A stretch of 64,000 nt of DNA. Source: JBDUDK01 sp040002995 (GTDB lineage Bacteria; Actinomycetota; Acidimicrobiia; Acidimicrobiales; Ilumatobacteraceae). Shown here piece by piece: positions 1 to 8,342 of the stretch. A program made the translations under genes and the position numbers. The stretch's first letter is position 1, and every line of letters begins with the position of its first letter. The notes under the pieces are model-generated. The model did not search any database. It was not told the origin of the DNA and worked only from the letters and a program-made list of their open reading frames with translations. Where the stretch lies: the NCBI GenBank assembly GCA_040002995.1, contig JBDUDK010000033.1:1-64000 (forward strand), read 5' to 3'.

Positions 1-63
1 CCGGCTGATTTCTCGGTGCCACCGGCTGATTTCTCGGTGCCGCCGGCTGATTTCTCGGTGCCG
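1..63. repeat. Three tandem 21-bp repeats, in frame with the PEP-utilising CDS
   Basis: The unit CCGGCTGATTTCTCGGTGCC plus R occurs at 1-21, 22-42 and 43-63, with a 7-base partial unit at 64-70. The period is exactly 21 and only the last base of a unit varies. On the minus strand it encodes the heptad AAPRNQP. The array reaches the window edge, so its full copy number is not visible. Confidence 0.95.
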
Positions 64-1708
64 CCGGCTGGGGCACGGCGCTCAGAACTCGCACTTCCCC
101 GGCGGCGGGATCGACCTCGACGATCATTCCGTCGCGCAGTTGGGCCAACGCCTCTGACGCGCCGATCACGGCGGGTATCTCGAGCTCGCGTGCCAGGACG
201 GCGGCGTGGGAGAGCGGCCCTCCGTCGACGGTCACGATCGCGCCGACCGCGCTGAGGATCACGTTGTAGGCCGGGGTTGTGAAGGGCACGACGAGTACAT
301 CGCCGATCTCGACGTTGTTGACGGCCTCCTCGGGTGAGCGGGCGATCCGAACCGGACCGGTGTAGGGCCGTGTTCCCACGCCCGTGCCGGCAAGGCCGTG
401 CCGGGCCGGTTGCTTGTCGAGCAGATTGATGACGCACTGCACGACCGCGACCAACGTCGCCAACGGGCGCGGCAGCGTGCCGGGCGGGGGTTCTGGCTCC
501 GGAGTACCGAGCGTCGTCGGGGCGGCCAGGGCCGACAGCGCGCGGCGGCACTCCGCCCGCAAGTTGAGTTCGTCGTTGCTGGGTCCTCGATCGGTGAGGA
601 CCGTCGACAGCTCATCTGGGGTGAGCTCCATCACAAGGCGAACATCGTCGAGGCGGCCGCGCTCGACGAGTCGGCGGCCGATCTCGAGAAGCGCAAGGCG
701 AATCAGCCCGAGTGTCCACTCGACCGTGTGCGGGCCGTTGTCGTCGCGCAGATCCATCGCGAGACGTGCTTCGGTGAGGAGTTCGTCGAACCGGGCCCGG
801 TCGCCGGCCGGCACGCGCGCCCGCAACGATGCGGCTAGGCCTTCAGGGTCGTCGCCGCGCGTCACCTCTTGCGCGCCCAGCACCGACGCCAGGACCACGT
901 CGGGCAACTCGCCGAGGGTGACGCCGTCGATGTCGTAGCGACTGAAGACGTGCGTCCCCCGCATACGCAGGTACCCGTCGAGGTCGGCGGCGATTTCGGG
1001 CGATGCCGCGCGGAGCCCCTCGAGCGTGGTGGGCTGCACCCCCGACGCCTCCACGCGCCGCCGCAGAGACGCCAGGAGGCGGGTCGGCTCCGACGTCGAC
1101 GGCGATGCGCCCGCGAGGGCGCCGATCACCTCGTCGACCGGGAGTGACCAGGCCGCGGCCTCACTGATGAGCATGCCGATCGGACCGAGGTCAGCGCCGT
1201 GGAGGATGAAGTGGAGCTGCCAGCTCTCGATGGCGTGTTCGAGGGTGCGGGTCGCGTGCGTCATCAGGGCTGTGTCGTCGAGGGCGCTGAGATCGACGTC
1301 CTGCAACACGTAGTTCTTGGCCGCCTGCGCGGCTCGTCCGCTTTCGTCCCACTCGCGCACGGTCCGGCGCCACGGCTGGGTGGCCAAGGTGTGCGCGGCG
1401 TTCTTGTTCCGCCTCCGGAACTCGGGATGGAGCCGCACGACGAGCTTCAGCAGCGGCGCCGGGGGGAGCTTCGCGGCCGGCTTGTCCGGCGCAATCAGCG
1501 GGCGCAGCCGCGTGTAGAGCCGTCCGTTGACAAAGCGCGGATCGAGCGTCTCGGCCGGGACCCCGTAGAGGCGAAACACCGTCGCCATTCCGGGATGCAT
1601 CCCGCGCACCATCAAATGCTGGCCGATCGGGGTCATCGCCCCGAGGCAGTGGCCGGCCTCGATGCGCCAGAACCCGGCGCCGGGTGGGTCCCAAACGGCC
1701 TCTTGCAC
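1..1708 (-). CDS. PEP-utilising enzyme (swivelling phosphohistidine domain) protein, 3' end beyond window
   Basis: The open frame runs from a GTG at 1708, with GAGGAGG 5 nt upstream, and leaves the window at its left edge after about 569 codons. Residues about 440-545 form the PEP-utiliser mobile domain. The signature GGPLSHAAVLARE is present, and His501 is the expected phospho-histidine. The preceding helical part contains a GTHVFSRYDIDG-like stretch reminiscent of the substrate-binding domain of rifampicin phosphotransferase and PEP synthase. No ATP-grasp domain is seen, so the protein could only transfer phosphate with a partner or with an N-terminal domain encoded elsewhere. After about residue 548 the frame continues into a heptapeptide repeat (AAPRNQP), which replaces the expected end of the domain. 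The family assignment is firm and the substrate unknown. Confidence 0.8.
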   Translation of the reverse strand, partial: MQEAVWDPPGAGFWRIEAGHCLGAMTPIGQHLMVRGMHPGMATVFRLYGVPAETLDPRFVNGRLYTRLRPLIAPDKPAAKLPPAPLLKLVVRLHPEFRRRNKNAAHTLATQPWRRTVREWDESGRAAQAAKNYVLQDVDLSALDDTALMTHATRTLEHAIESWQLHFILHGADLGPIGMLISEAAAWSLPVDEVIGALAGASPSTSEPTRLLASLRRRVEASGVQPTTLEGLRAASPEIAADLDGYLRMRGTHVFSRYDIDGVTLGELPDVVLASVLGAQEVTRGDDPEGLAASLRARVPAGDRARFDELLTEARLAMDLRDDNGPHTVEWTLGLIRLALLEIGRRLVERGRLDDVRLVMELTPDELSTVLTDRGPSNDELNLRAECRRALSALAAPTTLGTPEPEPPPGTLPRPLATLVAVVQCVINLLDKQPARHGLAGTGVGTRPYTGPVRIARSPEEAVNNVEIGDVLVVPFTTPAYNVILSAVGAIVTVDGGPLSHAAVLARELEIPAVIGASEALAQLRDGMIVEVDPAAGEVRVLSAVPQPAAPRNQPAAPRNQPVAPRNQP

Positions 1709-1785
1709 GCTGGCCTCCTCGTTGACCGGTTGTTGCTTTTCGTCGTCGTTATGCGTAGCGGATCACCAGCGTCGGTTCTGCTCGG

Positions 1786-1791
1786 TAGCGT
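1786..1791 (+). promoter_or_regulatory. Candidate -10 box of the VOC gene
   Basis: TAGCGT ends 6 nt before the ATG at 1798. The gap itself contains GGAGG, so the transcript may be leaderless, or this may be chance next to a Shine-Dalgarno. Confidence 0.4.
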
Positions 1792-1797
1792 GGAGGT

Positions 1798-2364
1798 ATG
1801 ACGACGCAGCCTCGCTGGCGGGGTGTGAACCACCTGGCCCTCATCACCCCCGATATGGACGCGACAGTCCGGTTCTACCACGGCGTCCTCGGCATGAGGC
1901 TGGTGACCACGCTCGCGGTCGGCCGCATGCGGCACTACTTCTTCGAGATTGGCGACGGGAGCACGCTCGCGTTCTTCGAATGGAAGGGCTATGAGCAGCC
2001 CACGTTCGAGAAGCCGGCCGGCCTCCCTCCCGACTTCCCCGCCCAGTTCGACCACGTGTCGTTCACGCTGCCCGACGAGGCCGCGCTCGATGCCCTCGCC
2101 GTCCGGCTCGCCGAGCACGACGTCGAGGTCACCAAAGTGGTCGATCACCGCTTTGTGCGTTCGATCTACTTCCACGACAACAACGGCATTGCGCTCGAGG
2201 CTTCGTGGTGGCTGGCCGATCCGACGGGGCGTGAGGCCACTTACGAAGGTGAGCTCTGGACCGACCCCGATCCTGTCGCTGCGGTTCGCGAACTGGCCGC
2301 GAACGGAGAGCTCGAGTGGACTCCCTCCACCCACCTCGCGCCCGCGCACTGGTCGAAGTCATGA
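1798..2364 (+). CDS. VOC (glyoxalase/dioxygenase fold) protein
   Basis: The 188-aa protein contains two beta-alpha-beta-beta-beta modules of the vicinal oxygen chelate superfamily. It opens with GVNHLALITPD, and a second module starts at FDHVSFTLPD. Likely metal ligands are His12, Glu61, His86 and Glu134. Such proteins act as glyoxalases, extradiol dioxygenases or lyases, and the sequence does not reveal the substrate. GGAGG precedes the ATG directly. The stop overlaps the ATG of the ferritin-like gene (ATGA), so the two are probably co-translated. Confidence 0.8.
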   Translation: MTTQPRWRGVNHLALITPDMDATVRFYHGVLGMRLVTTLAVGRMRHYFFEIGDGSTLAFFEWKGYEQPTFEKPAGLPPDFPAQFDHVSFTLPDEAALDALAVRLAEHDVEVTKVVDHRFVRSIYFHDNNGIALEASWWLADPTGREATYEGELWTDPDPVAAVRELAANGELEWTPSTHLAPAHWSKS

Positions 2365-3194
2365 AGAAGATGCTTTCCGTGGACGACCTCGCCCGCGATG
2401 AGCGCTTTAAGCGCATCAGCATCGAGGAGACGGTATTCGATCCGCGCAACGCCAACATGAACAGCCAGCCTCGAGAGAACGGCTTTCTCCCGTCTCATCC
2501 GCAGTCGCCCGACAACGCACGCGGGCTGATGCACGGCATCTTCGTCGGAGAGATCCAGGCCCTCGAGGGCGCCGGCCGCACGTGCTACGACTTCCCCACG
2601 GGTGAAGGACGCGACGACGTTCCGTTTGCCATGAAGCTCGACATGGCTCGCCAATGTTGGGACGAGGCCCGTCACGTCGAGATCTCCTGCAAGCTCTCCA
2701 CCCACATGGGCTCAGAGATCGGTGAGTTCGGCGAGCAGACGCTGTTGTTCGAGGCCGCTTGCAATGCCGACCCCGTGCTGCGCCTCACCGGCGTAAATCG
2801 CGCCCTCGAGGGACTCGCCATCGACGTGTTCTCCTCGATGAGGGACTTCGGCGAGGCGGTGAGCGATCCCGTCTTGTATTTCTGTGAGGACTGGATGCTC
2901 GCCGACGAGGTCACCCACGTGAAGATGGGTTCCGACTGGTTGCGTCGCCTCACCGTCAAGGACCCGGACCGGCTCAAGAACGCACTCGACTTCCAGAAGG
3001 CCGTCGACAAGGTGTTCAGCTTCGGCGGCTTCCGCGGTGAGGAAGCGGAGAACCCCGTGCACCTCGCGCGGAACTTCCGGCGGCTGGCCGGATTCACCGA
3101 GGACGAGATCTCCGAGCTCGTCGACATCGCCGCGGAGGCCTACGCCGAGGCGCAAGCGGTAGCGGTCGCGGCCGCGGCCGGTCCTCAGGCCTGA
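2361..3194 (+). CDS. Ferritin-like di-iron four-helix protein
   Basis: The start is the ATG at 2361, which overlaps the VOC stop as ATGA; it gives 277 aa and is preferred to the in-frame GTG at 2316. The carboxylate and histidine ligands of a di-iron helical bundle are visible: Glu64/Glu70, E102-x-x-H105 (DEARH), Glu150 and E183-x-x-H186 (DEVTH). This spacing matches the DUF455/ferritin-like group. An oxidase, oxygenase or iron-handling role is possible. Coupling to the VOC gene hints at one oxidative pathway, but no substrate can be named. Confidence 0.7.
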   Translation: MKKMLSVDDLARDERFKRISIEETVFDPRNANMNSQPRENGFLPSHPQSPDNARGLMHGIFVGEIQALEGAGRTCYDFPTGEGRDDVPFAMKLDMARQCWDEARHVEISCKLSTHMGSEIGEFGEQTLLFEAACNADPVLRLTGVNRALEGLAIDVFSSMRDFGEAVSDPVLYFCEDWMLADEVTHVKMGSDWLRRLTVKDPDRLKNALDFQKAVDKVFSFGGFRGEEAENPVHLARNFRRLAGFTEDEISELVDIAAEAYAEAQAVAVAAAAGPQA

Positions 3195-3204
3195 TCGAGG
3201 GCAC

Positions 3205-3579
3205 CTGTATTCGCTGCTGCTGCTCAAGCTGCACAAGAGCTGGGCCTGGTTCGTAATCATTGGCAACGGGCTCGCGGGAGTGTGGGCGCTCGCCGCCCAC
3301 CGGTGGACCAGCCTGCGGACGCGTGCGCTCTGGTGGTTCACGGTCGCCGTCGAGATCGCGATCTTCGTGCAGGTGGGGATGGGCGTCGGGCTCGTCGCCG
3401 GCCACAAGCTCCACGCACAGAAGTTCCACATGTTCTATGGCTTCGTCGCGATCATCGCGGTAGGGATCCTCTACAGCTACCGGCAACAGCTACGCGGGAA
3501 GCTCTATCTGCTGTACGGCCTCGGCGGCCTGTTCCTGATGGGCCTCGGCATCCGCGCCCTGCTGGTCGGCCGCACCTAA
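3205..3579 (+). CDS. Small four-helix integral membrane protein (CTG start proposed)
   Basis: Residues line up as four hydrophobic segments, beginning WAWFVIIGN, FTVAVEIAIF, HMFYGFVAII and LYGLGGLFLM. A His-rich loop (HKLHAQKFH) lies before helix 3. The frame is closed upstream by a TAG at 3160. The only GTG (3280) would delete the first membrane helix. A CTG at 3205 preceded by GAGGG keeps all four helices, so it is proposed as the start. The gene follows the ferritin-like gene by 10 nt. I do not recognise the family. If the CTG start is wrong, the protein is the 99-aa form from 3280. Confidence 0.55.
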   Translation: MYSLLLLKLHKSWAWFVIIGNGLAGVWALAAHRWTSLRTRALWWFTVAVEIAIFVQVGMGVGLVAGHKLHAQKFHMFYGFVAIIAVGILYSYRQQLRGKLYLLYGLGGLFLMGLGIRALLVGRT

Positions 3580-3610
3580 TTCCCACCAGCCCCACCGCCG
3601 CCCGGACACG

Positions 3611-3653
3611 AAACCTCGAAACGTGCCTCGGAGGTACTCAAACCTCGAAACGT
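3611..3653. repeat. 14-bp direct repeat in a convergent intergenic region
   Basis: AAACCTCGAAACGT occurs at 3611-3624 and again at 3640-3653, 29 nt apart, between the convergent membrane-protein and Lrp-type genes. The 106-base gap (3580-3685) holds no gene. Confidence 0.85.
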
Positions 3654-3685
3654 CTGCCCCGGCCCGGGCGGCGACGCCGCGGGCG

Positions 3686-3922
3686 CTAGATGTTGATGAC
3701 GGGGCAGGTCAGCGTGCGGGTGATGCCGTCGATCATCTGGACGCGGCTGACGACCGTGCGCCCGAGTTCGTCGAGGTCGCCGGCCTCGGCCCGCACGATC
3801 ACGTCGTAGGGACCCGTCACGTCGTCGGCGCCGACGACGCCTTCGACCGATCGAACCTCCGTCGCGACCGAAGCCGCCTTGCCCACTTCGGTCTGGATGA
3901 GGATGTATGCGCGCACGGCCAT
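3686..3922 (-). CDS. Stand-alone Lrp/AsnC ligand-binding (RAM) domain protein
   Basis: The 78-aa protein consists only of the alpha-beta RAM domain that ends Lrp/AsnC regulators, with no helix-turn-helix. Its start (VRAYILIQTEVG) and the segment GPYDVIVRAEA are typical of the actinobacterial stand-alone forms. These are thought to assemble as dimers and higher rings that bind amino acids or small effectors. It is divergent from the alcohol dehydrogenase gene, and both have a -10 box immediately before their start codons. Confidence 0.85.
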   Translation of the reverse strand: MAVRAYILIQTEVGKAASVATEVRSVEGVVGADDVTGPYDVIVRAEAGDLDELGRTVVSRVQMIDGITRTLTCPVINI

Positions 3923-3930
3923 GGCCGCCG

Positions 3931-3936
3931 AGCCTA
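3931..3936 (-). promoter_or_regulatory. -10 box of the Lrp-type gene (leaderless)
   Basis: On the minus strand TAGGCT ends 8 nt before the ATG whose first base is 3922. No Shine-Dalgarno is present. Confidence 0.6.
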
Positions 3937-3950
3937 ATCGGGGTGACGGC

Positions 3951-3956
3951 TAGGGT
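3951..3956 (+). promoter_or_regulatory. -10 box of the alcohol dehydrogenase gene (leaderless)
   Basis: TAGGGT ends 8 nt before the GTG at 3965. The expected transcription start is at or next to the start codon. No Shine-Dalgarno precedes it. Confidence 0.6.
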
Positions 3957-3964
3957 CCGCTGCC

Positions 3965-5068
3965 GTGCGCGCCGCCCTGCTGCTTGCCGCCAACGAGCCG
4001 CTTCTCGTTACCAGCGACGTCGAACTGGCGCCCCCGCAGGTGGGGGAGGTGCTCGTCAAAGTGCACCACTGCGGGCTGTGCCATTCCGACGTCCACTTCA
4101 TGGACGGGTCCCTCCCGCTCATTTCCCCGATGCTGTGCGGGCACGAAGCCGGCGGCACGATCGAAGAACTGGGTCCTGGTGTCACCGAACTGGCCATCGG
4201 TGACAAGGTGATTCTCACGCTGAAGGCTGCGTGCGGACAGTGCTACTGGTGTCTCCGCGGCGAGCGGAACCTGTGCGCGGTGGGCGGGGCCCTGTCGGCG
4301 ACCGGGAAGTTCTCGGACGGCACGACCCGGCTCACCTGGCAGGGGCAGACCGTGCAGCGGTATGGACTCGTACTTGCAGCCTTCGCCGAGTACACGGTGG
4401 TACCGGTGACCGCCGCCGTGAAGGTGCCGTCGGATACCCCGCTCGAGGTTGCGTCGGTGCTCGGGTGCGCCATCCAGACGGGTGTCGGCGCCGTCCTCAA
4501 CACCGCCAAGGTTCCCGCCGGCGCGACCGTGATGGTGGTCGGCCTCGGAGGCATCGGTGTGTCGGTCGTGCAGGGCGCCCGCATCGCGGGAGCATCCCGC
4601 GTCATCGGCGTCGACCCGGTCGAACGTCGCCGCGAGCAGGCGATGCAGTTCGGCGTCACCGACACCGTCGATCCGGGCTCGTCCACGATGGAAGACGTCG
4701 CCATGAGCCTCACCGAGGGGATCGGCGTCGACTACGCGTTCGAATGCGTCGGCCGAGGGGCCCTCACCGAGCAATGCCTTCGCGCCATTCGTCCCGGTGG
4801 GACGACGGTGATGATCGGCGTGCCCAAGATCGACGACAAGGTGACGTTGGTGTCGATCGACCATGCCATGCGCGAGAAGAAGCTGATCGGCTGCTTTCTC
4901 GGTTCGTCGAACCCCCACTTCGAGTTTGGCCGGCTCCTGTCGCTCTACTACGCGGGCAAGCTCGACCTTGATGCAATGATCACGGCCCGCCGCCCGCTCG
5001 AGGAGATCAACGACGCCGTCGACGACCTCAAAGCGGGCGTGGGGCTCCGCACGATTCTCGACCTGTGA
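3965..5068 (+). CDS. Zinc-dependent alcohol dehydrogenase (MDR family)
   Basis: This 367-aa medium-chain dehydrogenase has the catalytic-zinc motif CGLCHSD and GHEAGG near the N-terminus. A structural-zinc lobe carries spaced cysteines (ACGQCYWCLRGERNLC). The nucleotide-binding glycine motif is VVGLGGIGVSVVQG, followed by Asp in GVDPVE, which favours NAD over NADP. The length and the RPLEEINDAVDDL ending match class III/NDMA-type actinobacterial alcohol dehydrogenases. It would oxidise an alcohol or a glutathione/mycothiol-type adduct; the substrate is not decided. Its stop abuts the SMP-30 gene, suggesting one transcript. Confidence 0.9.
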   Translation: MRAALLLAANEPLLVTSDVELAPPQVGEVLVKVHHCGLCHSDVHFMDGSLPLISPMLCGHEAGGTIEELGPGVTELAIGDKVILTLKAACGQCYWCLRGERNLCAVGGALSATGKFSDGTTRLTWQGQTVQRYGLVLAAFAEYTVVPVTAAVKVPSDTPLEVASVLGCAIQTGVGAVLNTAKVPAGATVMVVGLGGIGVSVVQGARIAGASRVIGVDPVERRREQAMQFGVTDTVDPGSSTMEDVAMSLTEGIGVDYAFECVGRGALTEQCLRAIRPGGTTVMIGVPKIDDKVTLVSIDHAMREKKLIGCFLGSSNPHFEFGRLLSLYYAGKLDLDAMITARRPLEEINDAVDDLKAGVGLRTILDL

Positions 5069-5079
5069 AGGGATCATCC

Positions 5080-5961
5080 ATGGAAACCACCATCGTCGGC
5101 GAGGGCTTGCATTTCGGGGAAGGCCCGCGGTGGCACGACGGACAACTTTGGTTCAGCGACTTCTACGACCACGCGGTCAAGACGTTCACGCCCGGCGGCC
5201 CGATCGAGATTGCGTTCCGTCTCGAAGGCGAACATCGACCCTCTGGTCTCGGCTGGCTGCCCGACGGGCGCATCCTCGTGGTCTCGATGCTCGATCGACG
5301 AATACTTCGTCGCGAGGCCGACGGCAAGCTCAACGTGCACGCGGATCTTTCGGCGATCGCGACGTTCCACTGCAACGACATGGTCGTCGACAGCAAGGGC
5401 CGCGCTTACGTCGGCAACTTTGGCTTCGACCTCGACCCCTATCTCGAGGAGCACGGTGTCGAAGCGGCGCTCGGTGAGCCGGGGCCGCCCAAGGCGACGC
5501 TCGCCCGCGTCGACCCTGATGGCAGCGCCCACGCCGCGGCGCCCGACATGAAGTTCCCGAACGGGTCGGTGGTCACGCCCGACGGCTCGACTCTGATCGT
5601 CGCGGAAACACTCGGGTTGAGGCTCACGGCGTTTCGCGTGGGCGACGACGGTTCGCTGCACGATCGTCGCGTGTGGGCGCCGCTCACCATCGCACCCGAT
5701 GGCATCTGCCTCGACGCCGAGGGCGCGATCTGGGTCGCCAATCCGCTCGCGCCGGAAGCGATCCGGGTGGCCGAAGGCGGGGAGGTCCTCGACCGGGTCA
5801 CCACGACACAACCCTGCTTTGCCTGCATGCTCGGGGGCAGCGATCGTCGCACGCTCTACTGCATCACCGCGGCGACATCGAATGCTCACGAAGCCAGCGC
5901 GGCCCGCACCGGCCGCCTCGAGGCCGTCGACGTGAAGGTGGCGGGCGCCGGTCTTCCGTAG
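5080..5961 (+). CDS. SMP-30/gluconolactonase-like beta-propeller protein
   Basis: I prefer the ATG at 5080 to a GTG at 5065 because AAGGGA lies 6 nt upstream; this gives 293 aa. Metal-binding positions of the six-bladed propeller are recognisable: Glu in HFGEGPRW, Asn-Asp in FHCNDMVVD, Asn in FPNGSVVTPDG and Asp in APDGICLD. The family hydrolyses lactones or organophosphates using one divalent metal. It follows the alcohol dehydrogenase by 11 nt, so it may open a lactone made by that enzyme; this link is inference. Confidence 0.85.
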   Translation: METTIVGEGLHFGEGPRWHDGQLWFSDFYDHAVKTFTPGGPIEIAFRLEGEHRPSGLGWLPDGRILVVSMLDRRILRREADGKLNVHADLSAIATFHCNDMVVDSKGRAYVGNFGFDLDPYLEEHGVEAALGEPGPPKATLARVDPDGSAHAAAPDMKFPNGSVVTPDGSTLIVAETLGLRLTAFRVGDDGSLHDRRVWAPLTIAPDGICLDAEGAIWVANPLAPEAIRVAEGGEVLDRVTTTQPCFACMLGGSDRRTLYCITAATSNAHEASAARTGRLEAVDVKVAGAGLP

Positions 5962-5967
5962 GCGCTG

Positions 5968-7770
5968 TCAGGTCGCGGCCGCCAGGCGCTTCTCGACCTT
6001 GGCCAGCTCGTCGCTGAGCTCGCCCGGCAGGTGCGTGCCGAACTTGGCGTAGTGCTCCTCGATGAGCGGGACCTCGGCGCGCCATCCGTCGAGGTCGACC
6101 GACAGCAGCAGTTCCATGTCTAGGTCGGTGACGTCGAGCCCTGATGTGTCGATGGCGCCCTTGGGCGGCAGCAGACCGATGGGGGTCTCGATGGCGGGTG
6201 CCTCGCCGCACACCCGCTCGAAGACCCACTTGAGCACCCGGCTGTTTTCACCGAAGCCCGGCCAGAGCCAGCGCCCGTCGGCCGACTTGCGAAACCAGTT
6301 GACGTGGTACAGCCGCGGCAGCTTGTCGGCAGTGGTGGCGCGACCAACCTCGAGCCAATGGCCGAAGTAGTCGCCCATGTTGTACCCGCAGAACGGCAAC
6401 ATCGCGAACGGGTCGCGCCGCAGGTTGCCCACGGCGCCTGCGGCCGCGGCCGTGGTCTCCGATGCCATGATCGAGCCGAGAAAGACGCCGTGTTCCCAGG
6501 AGTAGGCCTCGTTCACGAGCGGAACGACTGTGGCGCGCCGGCCGCCGAAGAGGATGGCCGCGATCGGGACGCCTGCCGGGTCCTCCCACTCGGGCGCGAT
6601 CGCCGGACATTGTGCGGCGGGTGCCGTGAAGCGCGCGTTGGGATGGGCCGCCGGCCCCGCGCTTTCGGGCGTCCAGACGTTGCCCTTCCAATCGGTGAGG
6701 CGAGCGGGCTTCTCCTTGGTCATGCCTTCCCACCAGACGTCGCCGTCGGGCGTGAGCGCAGTGTTGGTGAAGATGCAGTTCTCCGCGAGCGTGAGCATGG
6801 CGTTCGGGTTGGTGTCCATGCTCGTGCCGGGAGCGACGCCGAAAAATCCCGCCTCGGGATTGATCGCGTAGAGACGCCCGTCGTCGCCGAACTTCATCCA
6901 GCAGATGTCGTCGCCGACGGTCTCCACTTTCCAACCCGGGATCGTGGGCACGAGCATCGCGAGGTTCGTCTTGCCGCATGCGGAGGGAAACGCGGCGGCG
7001 ACGTATTTCGTGATGCCCTTGGGCGACGTGAGCTTGAGGATGAGCATGTGTTCGGCGAGCCAGCGGTTGTCGCGCGCCATCACCGACGCGATGCGCAGCG
7101 CGAAGCACTTCTTGCCGAGCAGGGCGTTGCCGCCGTAGCCCGAGCCGTAACTCCAGATCTCGCGAGTCTCCGGGAAATGCACGATGTACTTGTTCTCGGC
7201 GTTGCACGGCCACGGAACATCTTCTTGGCCGGGAGCGAGCGGAGCCCCGACCGAATGCAGGCACGGCACGAACTCCCCGTCAGGGCCGAGGACGTCGAGT
7301 GCCGCTTGGCCCATGCGGGTCATGATGCGCATCGAGACGGCGACGTAGGCGGAATCGGTGAGCTGCACCCCGATGTGAGCGATCGGCGATCCGAGCGGCC
7401 CCATGGAGAACGGAACCACGTAAAGCGTGCGGCCCTTCATCGCGCCAGAGAAAAATGTGGTGAGCGCAGCGCGCATCTCGGCGGGATCGCGCCAGTTGTT
7501 GGTGGGGCCGGCTTCGGCCTCGGTGGCCGAACAGATGAACGTGCGGTCTTCGACGCGGGCGACGTCGGCGGGATCGGAGTGAGCCCAGTAGCAGTTCGGG
7601 CGCATCTCCGGGTTCAGCGGTGTGAAGGTTCCCGACGCCACGAGGGCGTCGCACAACTCGCGGTACTCCTCAGCCGAGCCATCACACCAATGGATCGCGT
7701 CGGGCTGTAGGACTTTGGCCCACTGGTCGACCCATTCGCGCAGTTGCCGGTTCGAGGTCGTCGCGCTCAT
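5968..7770 (-). CDS. pckG: Phosphoenolpyruvate carboxykinase (GTP)
   Basis: The 600-aa protein is a full-length GTP-type PEPCK that converts oxaloacetate and GTP to PEP, CO2 and GDP, the entry step of gluconeogenesis. The kinase P-loop reads FPSACGKTNLAM, with the family-specific Cys. GDDICWMKFG supplies metal-binding aspartates. The segment NWFRKSADGRWLWPGFGENSRVLKW is characteristic, as is FCGYNMGDYFGHW. AGGAGG lies just upstream of the ATG, so this is a leadered mRNA. It converges on the SMP-30 gene with only 6 nt between stops. Confidence 0.98.
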   Translation of the reverse strand: MSATTSNRQLREWVDQWAKVLQPDAIHWCDGSAEEYRELCDALVASGTFTPLNPEMRPNCYWAHSDPADVARVEDRTFICSATEAEAGPTNNWRDPAEMRAALTTFFSGAMKGRTLYVVPFSMGPLGSPIAHIGVQLTDSAYVAVSMRIMTRMGQAALDVLGPDGEFVPCLHSVGAPLAPGQEDVPWPCNAENKYIVHFPETREIWSYGSGYGGNALLGKKCFALRIASVMARDNRWLAEHMLILKLTSPKGITKYVAAAFPSACGKTNLAMLVPTIPGWKVETVGDDICWMKFGDDGRLYAINPEAGFFGVAPGTSMDTNPNAMLTLAENCIFTNTALTPDGDVWWEGMTKEKPARLTDWKGNVWTPESAGPAAHPNARFTAPAAQCPAIAPEWEDPAGVPIAAILFGGRRATVVPLVNEAYSWEHGVFLGSIMASETTAAAAGAVGNLRRDPFAMLPFCGYNMGDYFGHWLEVGRATTADKLPRLYHVNWFRKSADGRWLWPGFGENSRVLKWVFERVCGEAPAIETPIGLLPPKGAIDTSGLDVTDLDMELLLSVDLDGWRAEVPLIEEHYAKFGTHLPGELSDELAKVEKRLAAAT

Positions 7771-7791
7771 GGTCCCTCCTGGGAGGTGCGA

Positions 7792-8031
7792 TCAGGGAAG
7801 GGGTGTCGGCTCGTAGCCGGGTGTACCCATGTCGACCTCGGAGCCGAGTCGCAGGTGGGTTGCTTGGCCCGAGGTGTCGAGTTGGAAGATCACGCGTTGG
7901 CCGGGGCGGAGCATACGGAAGACCGAACCGTCGAGGGCATCGGCGGCGAGGTCGTACTCGGAGAGGTCGGTGTCGGTGACGACCAGGCCCGTGCGGGTGC
8001 CCGGGTCGTACGCCTTGATCACGCCTTGCAT
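7792..8031 (-). CDS. Small OB-fold, cold-shock-like protein
   Basis: The ATG at 8031, preceded by GAGGA, gives 79 aa. The N-terminus MQGVIKAYDPGTRTGLVVTD resembles the first two strands of cold-shock and S1-like domains (compare GTVKWFN..KGFGFI). GQRVIFQLD corresponds to the fourth strand, but the RNP aromatic residues are not conserved. An RNA- or DNA-binding role is likely. It lies just downstream of rpmB on the same strand, so the two may be co-transcribed. Longer upstream frames are not supported. Confidence 0.6.
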   Translation of the reverse strand: MQGVIKAYDPGTRTGLVVTDTDLSEYDLAADALDGSVFRMLRPGQRVIFQLDTSGQATHLRLGSEVDMGTPGYEPTPLP

Positions 8032-8041
8032 GAGTCCGTCC

Positions 8042-8236
8042 TCAATGACTGCGTTTGGTGACCTTGCCGGCCCGGATACACGACGTGCACACGTTGAGGC
8101 GCTTGGGCGAACCGGCCACCACAGCTCTGACGCGCTGGATGTTCGGGTTCCAGCGGCGCTTGGTCCGAATATGCGAATGGCTGACGGACATGCCCCACGA
8201 CGGGCCCTTTCCGCAGACCTCACATACAGCAGCCAT
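8042..8236 (-). CDS. rpmB: 50S ribosomal protein L28
   Basis: The 64-aa protein is a clear bL28 of the zinc-binding type, with CEVCG near the N-terminus and CTSC near the C-terminus. The basic centre contains SHSHIRTKRRWNPNIQ. It is a structural component of the large subunit. AGGGAG precedes the ATG. The gene is divergent from fakA, an arrangement common in Gram-positive bacteria, where a DAK-domain gene adjoins rpmB and recG. Confidence 0.97.
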   Translation of the reverse strand: MAAVCEVCGKGPSWGMSVSHSHIRTKRRWNPNIQRVRAVVAGSPKRLNVCTSCIRAGKVTKRSH

Positions 8237-8342
8237 CGCACCCGCTCCCTGTTGAACGCAAACCTTGCCCGGAAACCTTTTCGGTAACCCAGAAATTTGG
8301 GATCCCGACCGGCCCGCCAGGCTATCAGCGGGTCATCGGGGT

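Noticed and set aside
1..63. CRISPR-like interpretation of the left-edge repeats
   Set aside because: The units are contiguous without spacers and encode an in-frame heptapeptide.
6304..7710. Plus-strand open frame of 468 codons opposite pckG
   Set aside because: It is a shadow of the PEP carboxykinase gene, with no homology and no start signal.
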